This document shows positions 17,539 to 24,811 of a DNA stretch of 26,898 bases, piece after piece. The DNA is taken from the NCBI GenBank assembly GCA_045591885.1, contig JAZNTT010000042.1, positions 1 to 26,898 of the forward strand, read 5' to 3'. The DNA is from Colimorpha_A sp045591885 (GTDB lineage Bacteria > Bacillota > Clostridia > Oscillospirales > CAG-272). The notes beneath the pieces were generated by a model. It worked only from the letters and a program-made list of their open reading frames with translations, ran no database searches and had not been told where the DNA came from. A program made the translations under genes and the position numbers. How positions within the stretch are numbered: position 1 is the first letter of the stretch; the number at the start of each line of letters is the position of its first letter.

Positions 17539-17570
17539 GTGCCTCTCTGTTTTGACGGAGAGGCACTTTT
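17539..17570 (+). terminator. Riboswitch expression-platform terminator
   Basis: GTGCCTCTC (17539-17547) pairs with GAGAGGCAC (17558-17566), extended inwards by two pairs (one G-U), then TTTT. It lies 17 bases after the aptamer and 58 bases before thiT, so it should stop transcription when TPP is bound. Confidence 0.92.
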
Positions 17571-17628
17571 CTATTCGTTCAGAATCGCCATGTTCTTTGT
17601 AAATATTTTTCAATACATGGAGGTTTTT

Positions 17629-18291
17629 ATGAAAAAGAAAATCCAATTTTCAAAGAGCACTATTGCGATGACAGAATGTGCCATCATGATTGCGCTCGCA
17701 ACAATTCTTTCGCTTATCAAGGTATTTGAACTGCCTTGGGGCGGAAGCATCACTGCCGCATCGATGTTGCCGCTTGTTATCATCGGATACAGACACGGTC
17801 TCAGATGGGGCGTTTTATCATCTGTGATTTACAGCTTGATACAAATGCTTCTTGGCGGAGCAACGATTTCTGCCGCCTTTCTCCCGGGCGACGATCAGAT
17901 GAAATGGTATCTTGCCGTTATTATGGTGCTGCTCGATTACTTCCTTGCGTTCTCGCTTGTCGGACTCAGCGGTCTGTTCAGAAACAAAAATAAGCCGTCA
18001 AAGTCGCTTGCTCTCGGTGCGCTCGTCGGCACGTCTGCAAGATTCGTTATGCATTTCCTTTCGGGCTGGATACTCTGGGGCGCATGGGCAGCATACTTCT
18101 TCGAGGGATTTGATGAGACAACGGGCGGTAGCTTTGGCAAATTCATCCTATCTCATTTCGACGGACAGATGCTCGCTTGTGTCTATTCTCTAATCTATAA
18201 CGCACTTTATATGATCCCGGAAATTCTGATCACCGTTGTGCTTGCAATATTCATCGGCAAGATTCCCTACATCTCCAAGGATATTGAGTAA
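17629..18291 (+). CDS. thiT: Thiamine-specific ECF transporter substrate-binding subunit (ThiT)
   Basis: Membrane S component (220 residues, about six helices) that binds thiamine and works with a shared EcfA/A'/T energising module encoded elsewhere. Family hallmarks visible: a cytoplasmic basic start, then an N-terminal helix that includes TECAIMIALATILS. Later come ARFVMHFLSGWILWG (His142, Trp147, Trp150) and SLIYNALYMIPE (Tyr190, Asn191), residues that correspond to the thiamine pocket of known ThiT proteins. ATG 17629 with ATGGAGG at 17617-17623 is chosen; the longer frame from 17539 would translate the terminator. The TPP riboswitch in the leader supports the assignment independently of the protein sequence. 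Confidence 0.95.
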   Translation: MKKKIQFSKSTIAMTECAIMIALATILSLIKVFELPWGGSITAASMLPLVIIGYRHGLRWGVLSSVIYSLIQMLLGGATISAAFLPGDDQMKWYLAVIMVLLDYFLAFSLVGLSGLFRNKNKPSKSLALGALVGTSARFVMHFLSGWILWGAWAAYFFEGFDETTGGSFGKFILSHFDGQMLACVYSLIYNALYMIPEILITVVLAIFIGKIPYISKDIE

Positions 18292-18294
18292 TAT

Positions 18295-18327
18295 AAAAGC
18301 TGTTGCGATAAATTCGCAACAGCTTTT
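18295..18327. terminator. Bidirectional terminator between convergent thiT and radical SAM gene
   Basis: A 14-bp perfect stem pairs 18295-18308 with 18314-18327 around TAAAT, with A-run on the left and T-run on the right. It fills almost the whole 35-base gap between the two stop codons, and the stop codon of the - strand gene starts where the stem ends. Confidence 0.93.
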
Positions 18328-19175
18328 TACTTGAACCTATTAGCATATCCACAGCTTTGACACAGCCTTTCGACCGCTCTATGCGCCGAGAAGCCGTCGT
18401 ATAGCGCCTTTGCGCGCTCGGACGATAAAATACTGTCAAGCGTGTTTTCGTAGATATTTCCGAGGCTTATGCGTCCCTCAGCGTCAAGGCAACAAGGAAC
18501 AACTGTGCCGTCCGATAAAATACCGATCTGATTGCGAAGCGCATGGCAAAACGTAACGTCGAACTTATTGTCACTCTCGTCAGGCCATTGAAAGCGATCG
18601 CCGTATTCAAGAAATAGGTATTCGGTTATTCTAAATCCGCTTCTGATCTCGGTCCATTTTGAGCCGAAACGCGCACGTATAGCGTCTAAAACCGCACCGT
18701 TTTGGCAGCTTTCAGTACCCATATTCCATAGCCGCAACGCACACACGGTATTATTCAACACTGCCGCCGCAGCAAGATCAAAGCAACCGTCGAGATAACT
18801 TTTAAGAGAAATACCAAGCGTGTTTGCTTCGTGTGAATGAAGTGAAACACTTATCTTGTTGATAGCGCCTGTGTACACCAACGGTATGCCGACTTCACGG
18901 CTCATAATTCCGTTAGTAGTAATCATTACCTTAAAGCCCTCCGATTTGGCGCGAAGAGCGAAATCGCATACTGACGGGTGGAGCAGTGGCTCGCCCATAA
19001 GGTGAAAATACAAATACTCTACTCTGCCTTTTAGTTTATTGATGACTATATCGAATTCGTCATCAGTGACAAAATGCGGCTGTCTATTATTTCCGGGGCA
19101 AAACGCACAAGCGGCGTTACATACGTTCGTTATTTCAAAATATGCCTTTTTGAAGGCACCGCTTTGCAAGCTCAT
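18327..19175 (-). CDS. Radical SAM protein with SPASM-like C-terminal cysteines
   Basis: A 282-residue cytoplasmic enzyme. The 4Fe-4S/SAM motif is C19-x3-C23-x2-C26 (CNAACAFC), with MGEPLLHP matching the family GGEP-type motif and ITTNGI after it. The C-terminal part has Cys210, GILSDGTVVPCC (228, 229), GNIYE and Cys272-x2-Cys275. This resembles a SPASM region that would hold an auxiliary Fe-S cluster. The substrate is unknown; SPASM enzymes often modify peptides or proteins, but no precursor peptide is obvious next to it. The gene overlaps the Nudix gene by ATGA, has no good ribosome site of its own and is probably translated by coupling. It is the last gene of the MATE-Nudix-rSAM unit. Confidence 0.88.
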   Translation of the reverse strand: MSLQSGAFKKAYFEITNVCNAACAFCPGNNRQPHFVTDDEFDIVINKLKGRVEYLYFHLMGEPLLHPSVCDFALRAKSEGFKVMITTNGIMSREVGIPLVYTGAINKISVSLHSHEANTLGISLKSYLDGCFDLAAAAVLNNTVCALRLWNMGTESCQNGAVLDAIRARFGSKWTEIRSGFRITEYLFLEYGDRFQWPDESDNKFDVTFCHALRNQIGILSDGTVVPCCLDAEGRISLGNIYENTLDSILSSERAKALYDGFSAHRAVERLCQSCGYANRFK

Positions 19176-19717
19176 AAGCCAAGTCTGCGACAGACAGCAA
19201 GAACTGCCGCCTGTGTCTTTCCGTCAGAAACCTTACCTGCGATAATATCATCTGCAAGTTCTGCAATCGGCATTGTATCAACTGTCAGGAACTCATAATC
19301 GTCAAGCGACTGCTCTTCAAAACGGATCCCCTCGGCAAGATACATGTGTATTACCTCATCAGAATACGCAGGTGTCGGATAAAACTTACCGAGGTAAGTC
19401 ATTTTATCGGCAACCGCGCCCGTTTCTTCTTTTAGCTCTCGTTTTGCGGCTTGAAGTGGATCCTCGTCCTTACTGTCAAGCTTTCCTGCGGGAATTTCAA
19501 GAGTCACCTCGTGCATCGGATAACGGTACTGCCGCTCGATTATGACGTCATTATCATCTGTCAATGCAACAACACAAACGGCTCCAACGTGCATTATATA
19601 TTCTCTGCCCGCCTTGTTACCGTCGGGAAGAAGTATCTCGTCACAGTATACCTTTAAAAGCCGTCCGTCAAACACCTGATCTGACGATATTTTTACTTCG
19701 GTAAGCATGTCTGTCAT
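19172..19717 (-). CDS. Nudix hydrolase, ADP-ribose pyrophosphatase type
   Basis: A 181-residue cytoplasmic hydrolase that probably cleaves ADP-ribose or a similar nucleoside diphosphate derivative to AMP and a sugar phosphate. The Nudix box spans residues 78-101: Gly78, Glu85, then KRELKEETGA with the metal-binding Glu residues. It has one extra residue between the Gly and the first Glu relative to the strict pattern. The preceding IPAGKL and the later Tyr/Pro-rich YPTPAYSDE are typical of NudF-like ADP-ribose pyrophosphatases. The start overlaps the MATE stop by ATGA, with AAGGA upstream, and the stop overlaps the radical SAM start. Other Nudix substrates cannot be excluded. Confidence 0.9.
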   Translation of the reverse strand: MTDMLTEVKISSDQVFDGRLLKVYCDEILLPDGNKAGREYIMHVGAVCVVALTDDNDVIIERQYRYPMHEVTLEIPAGKLDSKDEDPLQAAKRELKEETGAVADKMTYLGKFYPTPAYSDEVIHMYLAEGIRFEEQSLDDYEFLTVDTMPIAELADDIIAGKVSDGKTQAAVLAVCRRLGL

Positions 19718-21081
19718 TTAATGATTCCTTTTTTAGTAAAGTTTCGGTATGCTATGAAAAATACGATTATATTACCCGCGAGAATTATCGACCATGATAT
19801 TGGATAGCACATATATACTGTTGTAATTTCGTGCCAAACAGGATAGACAAATTCCATCCAGATCATACGGAAGCCAAAAATGCCGAAGATCGAAATTGCA
19901 GTTATAATAAATGAATAGCCAAACACCTGAGAAAGAGCGCTGAATATTCCCGAAATAGCGGGGATAAAATAGGTAGTCAACATAACAGATGCGCGTTCGC
20001 CCGCAAAGGACACCGCGGCATCGTCCCGGGGAACGTAAAGTCGATACAAAGGATCGCCGATTATAAATATACCCAAGCCAAGAATAAGCGCAAACGATAC
20101 GGAGATAAGCAGACAGGATGCGATTATCTTTTTGAGCCTTTCAGGTTTTCTTGCGCCCACGTTCTGTCCGCCAAATGCCATAGCGGATGAGTTGAACGCT
20201 CCAATGCCCGCCATAACAAATCCCTCAAGACTGGAGGAGGTCGAGCTACCCGCAACCGCACTCGGTCCGTAAGAGTTGACAGCCGCCTGAATCGTTATAT
20301 TAGAGAGGCTATATATCGCATTTGAAATTCCGCTCGGAAGTCCGTAACGAAGAATGGCGACGAACTCATCTTTAAATATGTGCAAACGAGAAAGATAAAC
20401 TCGTGTGTCGTCAAATTGGTGAGTAAGGCATCTTATGGTTAGAAATGCCGCAAGATACTGAGTGAGCGTCGTTGCAAGTGCAACGCCGTCTGCATCCATT
20501 CCTAAATATTTAACGAATATAAAATTCAGAACAACGTTCGAAACGCCTGCAATTATAAGGAAATTAAGCGGACGTCGGGTATCTCCGTTTGTTCTCAGGA
20601 TCGCACTTCCGAAGTTATATAGGAAAATTCCGGGGCAGCCCAAGAAATAAATACGAAGATAAATTATCGCTTTTGCTCGAGCTTCGGGAGGACACTTTGT
20701 AATATCCATAGCGTATGGACTTATGAGAAGTCCTATAATCGCAACAAGTGTTCCGCAGACAAGCGAAAGAAGTACAGCAGTATGTACTATTCTTGTAGTT
20801 TTATCTCGATCTCGCGCACCGAGTGCCCTCGCTAACGCAACGTTAACACCGTTGGCAAGCCCCATAACCGTTTGCACTATAAGCGATATAAATGCACCTG
20901 TCGCACCCACAGCCGCAGTAGCGATCGTAGCATTCTCTCCGGCAAAATTACCAACAACGGCGAGATCTGCCGCGTTGAAAAATATTTGTAATATACCTGC
21001 AATTACAAGAGGAATTGCATATTTAATTATCGGCACAAAGATTGGGCCGTCTATCATATTGACAGTTTTGCTTTTAAACAT
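19714..21081 (-). CDS. MATE family efflux transporter
   Basis: A 455-residue membrane protein with about 12 hydrophobic helices in two similar halves, typical of multidrug and toxin extrusion transporters driven by Na+ or H+. Family signs include the N-terminal PIIKYAIPLVIAGILQ, FFNAADLAVVGNFAG, VQTVMGLANGVNVALARALGA and, in the second half, GIGAFNSSAMAFGGQNVGA. The substrate cannot be told. A GTGAGGC ribosome site precedes the ATG. It is the first full-size gene of a unit with the Nudix and radical SAM genes, which could mean export of a product, or simple convenience. Confidence 0.92.
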   Translation of the reverse strand: MFKSKTVNMIDGPIFVPIIKYAIPLVIAGILQIFFNAADLAVVGNFAGENATIATAAVGATGAFISLIVQTVMGLANGVNVALARALGARDRDKTTRIVHTAVLLSLVCGTLVAIIGLLISPYAMDITKCPPEARAKAIIYLRIYFLGCPGIFLYNFGSAILRTNGDTRRPLNFLIIAGVSNVVLNFIFVKYLGMDADGVALATTLTQYLAAFLTIRCLTHQFDDTRVYLSRLHIFKDEFVAILRYGLPSGISNAIYSLSNITIQAAVNSYGPSAVAGSSTSSSLEGFVMAGIGAFNSSAMAFGGQNVGARKPERLKKIIASCLLISVSFALILGLGIFIIGDPLYRLYVPRDDAAVSFAGERASVMLTTYFIPAISGIFSALSQVFGYSFIITAISIFGIFGFRMIWMEFVYPVWHEITTVYMCYPISWSIILAGNIIVFFIAYRNFTKKGIIK

Positions 21082-21109
21082 ATATGCCTCACACCGGTAC
21101 AGTCCGGAG

Positions 21110-21205
21110 CTATTTAACGTATCCTTTTTTGATATACCTTTTATAAGCGTACAGAAGAACCGAATAATACAATATCATGTTTTTAAAGACCGGCACGTTA
21201 ATCAT
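21110..21205 (-). CDS. Possible 31-residue basic hydrophobic peptide
   Basis: Not recognised. A 31-codon frame starts at ATG 21205 with AAAAGGAA (plus-strand 21211-21218) as a well-placed ribosome site. It ends at TAG 28 bases before the MATE start. The peptide begins MINVPVFKN, has a short hydrophobic, tyrosine-rich stretch (MILYYSVLLYAY) and ends in a lysine-rich tail. An in-frame ATG at 21226 would make it 38 residues. It fills the only gap in the prfC-MATE stretch. It could be a small membrane peptide, a leader peptide controlling MATE, or chance. Confidence 0.35.
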   Translation of the reverse strand: MINVPVFKNMILYYSVLLYAYKRYIKKGYVK

Positions 21206-21251
21206 ATCGATTCCTTTTGACCACATCAAAATGCTCCATTTTAAGATGCAA

Positions 21252-22841
21252 TCAATTTTCTTGTGAACCGTACTCCTCAAGAACAAGTCCTTCGTTGTGC
21301 TCAAGGGTATAACGGATATTCCATTCCGAGTTAAAGAGAAGATAATTCTTCCCTCTCACGTCCTGAACCCATTTTACTTCATAAAGATAAAGCTTGCTCG
21401 GATCAATTCCGTCCGGGACACGCTTTATCAAGGTGTAGGACTGTGAAAACTGACGGTATTCGACACCGTATTCGTTCTTCATTCTTGATTCGAGAACGTC
21501 GAACTGAAGCTGTCCTACAACGCCGACATAAACACGTTCAAATCCCGAATTCGGCTCGAAGAAGATACGGATCGCGCCCTCTTGTGCGATCTGATTTACG
21601 CCCTTCGAGAACTGCTTACGCTTCATGCTGTCGATCTGCTCGATAAGCGCGAAGCACTCCGGCGCAAACGTCGGTATACCCTCAAAGGTGATACCCATGC
21701 TCTTTTCGCATATTGTGTCACCAATCGAAAAGATGCCGGGATCGAAAACACCGATTATATCTCCCGCGTATGCTTCATCAACGATAGAGCGTTCCTGAGC
21801 CATCATTTGCTGAGGCTGAGAAAGCTTTATCATTTTACCTTCCTGAACGTGGAAATATTCGCTGTTACGCTCAAACTTGCCCGAAACAATTCGCATAAAA
21901 GCGATGCGGTCACGGTGAGCCTTATTCATATTCGCCTGAATCTTGAATACAAAAGCAGAGAATCTTTCGTCGCAAGGATCGACCATATTCTCGCCCGCCT
22001 TACGGGGGAGAGGGGTTGTCGTAAGCTTCAAGAAGTTTTCAAGGAAGGTCTCAACACCAAAGTTGTTAAGAGCAGAACCGAAGAATACAGGGCTTAGTTT
22101 ACCAACACGGACCTTTTCAAGGTCAAAGTCAAAGCATGCACCGTCAAGAAGCTCAATCTGCTCGGTAAGCGTTGCTCTGTCATATTCACCGATAAGCGAG
22201 TCAAGCTTGTCAGTATCGGTTATATCACATTCGATAGCGGAAAGACGGTCGCGTCCTCGGTGAGCATCTGCATAGGATAGAACCTGCTTATTCACTCGGT
22301 CATAAACACCTTTAAATCCGACTCCGCAGCCGATCGGCCAGTTCATTGGATAGGTGCCGATTCCAAACTCGCTTTCAAGCTCATCAATGAGATCAAACGG
22401 ATCGCGTGCTTCGTGGTCAAGCTTGTTTATAAACGTAAATATAGGAATATTTCGCATAGCGCAGACCTTAAAGAGCTTTCTCGTCTGAGGCTCAATGCCC
22501 TTTGCAGCGTCGATAACCATTACCGCGCTGTCTGCTGCCATAAGCGTGCGGTAAGTGTCCTCAGAGAAATCCTGGTGGCCAGGTGTATCGAGAATATTTA
22601 TACAGTATCCATCATATTCGAACTGCATAACAGAGGATGTTATCGAAATTCCCCTCTTTTTTTCCATTTCCATCCAGTCAGACACTGCGTGTCTGTCAGA
22701 TGCTTTTCCCTTTACTGAGCCTGCGGTCTGTATTGCGCCTCCGTATAGGAGTAGTTTTTCCGTCAGCGTCGTTTTACCTGCGTCAGGGTGCGATATTATC
22801 GCAAAGGTACGGCGACGCGTAATTTCGTCTTTGATGGGCAT
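21252..22841 (-). CDS. prfC: Peptide chain release factor 3 (RF3)
   Basis: Translational GTPase that removes RF1/RF2 from the ribosome after peptide release. It has 529 residues, the usual length. G1 is SHPDAGKT (18-24), G3 is DTPGH (85-89) and G4 is NKLD (139-142). The region KGKASDRHAVSDWMEMEKKR with GISITSS is typical of RF3 switch I and separates it from EF-G. Translation domain II and a C-terminal domain follow. It has its own promoter upstream. The downstream MATE unit has no visible terminator in between, so read-through into it is likely. Confidence 0.97.
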   Translation of the reverse strand: MPIKDEITRRRTFAIISHPDAGKTTLTEKLLLYGGAIQTAGSVKGKASDRHAVSDWMEMEKKRGISITSSVMQFEYDGYCINILDTPGHQDFSEDTYRTLMAADSAVMVIDAAKGIEPQTRKLFKVCAMRNIPIFTFINKLDHEARDPFDLIDELESEFGIGTYPMNWPIGCGVGFKGVYDRVNKQVLSYADAHRGRDRLSAIECDITDTDKLDSLIGEYDRATLTEQIELLDGACFDFDLEKVRVGKLSPVFFGSALNNFGVETFLENFLKLTTTPLPRKAGENMVDPCDERFSAFVFKIQANMNKAHRDRIAFMRIVSGKFERNSEYFHVQEGKMIKLSQPQQMMAQERSIVDEAYAGDIIGVFDPGIFSIGDTICEKSMGITFEGIPTFAPECFALIEQIDSMKRKQFSKGVNQIAQEGAIRIFFEPNSGFERVYVGVVGQLQFDVLESRMKNEYGVEYRQFSQSYTLIKRVPDGIDPSKLYLYEVKWVQDVRGKNYLLFNSEWNIRYTLEHNEGLVLEEYGSQEN

Positions 22842-22880
22842 TGATTTGACCTCACTAATATCTTATTTGCATACAGAGTT

Positions 22881-22909
22881 ATTGTATCATATTATCTCCA
22901 CTCTTTCAA
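22881..22909 (-). promoter_or_regulatory. Promoter of prfC
   Basis: Reading the - strand: TTGAAA (22904-22909), 17 bases, TACAAT (22881-22886) with an extended TG before the -10. It lies 39 bases from the prfC ATG and just downstream of the pepD terminator. Confidence 0.75.
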
Positions 22910-22930
22910 TAGCATTAGAGAAAAAATATT

Positions 22931-22970
22931 AAAAAGCGCAGAAGATCATTACTGACTTCGGCGCTTTTTT
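22931..22970 (-). terminator. Terminator after pepD
   Basis: A stem of AAAAAGCGC and GAAG arms (22931-22944 with 22957-22970) with a single mismatch and a loop of about 12 bases. On the - strand it is followed by a T-rich tail and starts 3 bases past the pepD stop. Confidence 0.85.
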
Positions 22971-22973
22971 CAA

Positions 22974-24434
22974 TTATTTCATTTTCTCAAGCATCAAGAC
23001 AACAAGCGACCAAAGGCGGCCGAATGAGGCAAGCTCAAGCGCTTCTCCCGGGGCATGAATGTCCTTTAAAACAGGGCCTATGGAGATCGCATCGAGATCC
23101 TTGACTGCGGAACAAATAATACCACATTCAAGTCCCGCGTGAATTGCCGCAATGCGCGGAGTTACTCCCTCTCCGAAAACATCCGAAGCCGTCTTAAGAT
23201 ATAGATCGGCAAGCATAGATTCGTCCTTCATAGGCCAACCGGAATAGCGGCCGTTAATATTGAGATCTATGTTAAGTGCCTTAGCGATCTGCTTAGCGGT
23301 TATTTCAAGAAGGTCCATTTTGCTTTCGGAGGACGACCTGCCATGATAATCAAGGAAGATCCCTTCATCACCAAGATCGCGGACAACGCCGAGATTATTC
23401 GACGTTTCAACCATTTCGGGAATGTTATTCATTCTCGCGATAACGCCTTCGGGCATAAGGGAGACGAGTGTAAGATACTTGACTGTATCAGCAAAGCTTA
23501 GCATTGAGTCATATTCGTCTTTAGCCTTTCCTACTCTGACCCTGATTTTTTTATCTTCCCTGGGGAGCCATTCCTTAATGGTCGAAATGTAGCTTTTGAG
23601 AAAATCAGTTGCAGAATCCGGCTCGTCGGTAAAAATGACTGCTTTGCTTTCGCGCGGGATTGCGTTGCCCCTGCTTCCGCCGCTGACAGTTACGAGGGTA
23701 AATGGGTGAACGTCATAAAGTGCAGAAAGCATTTTTCCGAGAAGTACGTTTGCATTTCCTCTTTGCAGATGTATCTCAGCGCCTGAATGTCCGCCGGTGA
23801 GACCTGAGATCTCAATCGAAATCGGACGTGCAAATGTCGGAAGCGGAACTCTGTCACATTTAACGGTAAAATCAAGTGCGATTCCTCCTGCACAGCTGAC
23901 AGTTGCAACGCCTTCTTCCTCTGAATCGAGATTAATCAGAGACTTGGCAGTAACGACCGAATAATCGAATCCGGTAGCACCGTATAGACCCGTCTCTTCG
24001 CCGGTAGTAAAAAGACATTCAATTGTCGGGTGCTTAAGAGTTTTATCATCGAGTACAGCCAGCATAATTGCAACCGCAACACCGTCATCTCCGCCCAGCG
24101 TTGTTCCCTTTGCCTTTAACCAGCCGTTTTCAACGTAAAGATCAAGGCCGTCATTTTCAAAATCATGACCTGTGCCTTCATTCTGCTCACAAACCATGTC
24201 GGTATGTCCTTGGAGCATGACCGCCGGTGCATCTTCGTAGCCCGGAGATGCATTTTTGCGAACAAACACGTTATCAAGCTCGTCGCGGATGCAGTAAAGA
24301 TCACGTTCCTTTGCAAAGTCTTCAATATAATCAGCTATTCCCTTTTCGTTACCCGACCCATGGGGGATAGCACATATTTCCTCAAAATATTTATACAGTT
24401 TTTCGGGCTTGTAGCCGTTAATAATATAGTTCAT
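22974..24434 (-). CDS. pepD: Beta-Ala-His / Xaa-His dipeptidase (PepD, M20 family)
   Basis: Cytoplasmic dinuclear zinc aminoacyl-histidine dipeptidase, 486 residues, as is usual for PepD. Visible metal and catalytic residues: His77 and Asp79 in GHTDMV, bridging Asp116 in GGDDG, Glu146-Glu147 in TGEETG, Asp170 in NLDSEEEG and His460 in DIHAPGE. A lid/dimerisation domain with GGHSGAEIHLQRGNAN lies between. It probably supplies amino acids from peptides taken up by the cell. The start has TGAGGTG upstream and sits 8 bases after the zinc-ribbon gene, so the two are co-transcribed. Confidence 0.95.
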   Translation of the reverse strand: MNYIINGYKPEKLYKYFEEICAIPHGSGNEKGIADYIEDFAKERDLYCIRDELDNVFVRKNASPGYEDAPAVMLQGHTDMVCEQNEGTGHDFENDGLDLYVENGWLKAKGTTLGGDDGVAVAIMLAVLDDKTLKHPTIECLFTTGEETGLYGATGFDYSVVTAKSLINLDSEEEGVATVSCAGGIALDFTVKCDRVPLPTFARPISIEISGLTGGHSGAEIHLQRGNANVLLGKMLSALYDVHPFTLVTVSGGSRGNAIPRESKAVIFTDEPDSATDFLKSYISTIKEWLPREDKKIRVRVGKAKDEYDSMLSFADTVKYLTLVSLMPEGVIARMNNIPEMVETSNNLGVVRDLGDEGIFLDYHGRSSSESKMDLLEITAKQIAKALNIDLNINGRYSGWPMKDESMLADLYLKTASDVFGEGVTPRIAAIHAGLECGIICSAVKDLDAISIGPVLKDIHAPGEALELASFGRLWSLVVLMLEKMK

Positions 24435-24442
24435 TCCGCACC

Positions 24443-24769
24443 TCAGTTTTCGTCAGGTATTACTTCATCATGCTCAAAATCAGGTATCAGCGCGAGCGCC
24501 TTATCGTAATCCTTCGCCATAACAAAGAATTTAAAGATCTCCGTCATTTCGCCAACGTATAGCGTAATTGCGCCGCCAAGTGCGCCTTTTTTCATAAATT
24601 TTATCCCCGCCTCGTTAAGGATATCCTCAATGAGAAATGACGTAACGTAATCCGCCTCAGTCACAATAACGAGATCGTCGGCTTTCGCCTCGGAAATATA
24701 CTTCGTTCGCCTGCACGCGGGACACACGTTATTGATTGCAACCGCCTTACACTTTGAACAAACTTGCAT
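24443..24769 (-). CDS. Zinc-ribbon protein with DUF2007-like domain
   Basis: A 108-residue protein. The N-terminus carries a zinc ribbon, C4-x2-C7-x8-C16-x2-C19. The rest (about residues 32-100) resembles the DUF2007 fold, sometimes described as a PII-like putative signalling domain: VIVTEADYVTSFLIEDILNE with LYVGEMTEIFKFFVMAKDYDKAL. The function is unknown. GGAGG is well placed before the ATG, but a terminator hairpin ends only a dozen bases upstream, leaving no room for a separate promoter. It is co-transcribed with pepD. Confidence 0.75.
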   Translation of the reverse strand: MQVCSKCKAVAINNVCPACRRTKYISEAKADDLVIVTEADYVTSFLIEDILNEAGIKFMKKGALGGAITLYVGEMTEIFKFFVMAKDYDKALALIPDFEHDEVIPDEN

Positions 24770-24781
24770 TTAATCCTCCGT

Positions 24782-24810
24782 CAAAAAGCAGGAGACGTCT
24801 CCTGCCTTTT
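24782..24810 (-). terminator. Palindromic terminator after udp, directly before the zinc-ribbon gene
   Basis: Positions 24788-24805 form a perfect 18-bp palindrome (GCAGGAGACGTCTCCTGC). As RNA on the - strand it gives a 7-bp GC-rich stem with an ACGU loop, flanked by AAAA and followed by TTTTT. It sits between the udp stop (24812) and the ribosome site of the next gene. Confidence 0.88.
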
Positions 24811-24811
24811 G

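Noticed and set aside
17539..17628. 30-residue N-terminal extension of ThiT
   Set aside because: It would start inside the riboswitch terminator. ATG 17629 has a strong ribosome site and a normal ThiT start.
21443..22718. Several + strand frames of 60-170 codons opposite prfC
   Set aside because: They are shadows of the prfC coding strand with low-complexity, Arg-rich translations and no ribosome sites.
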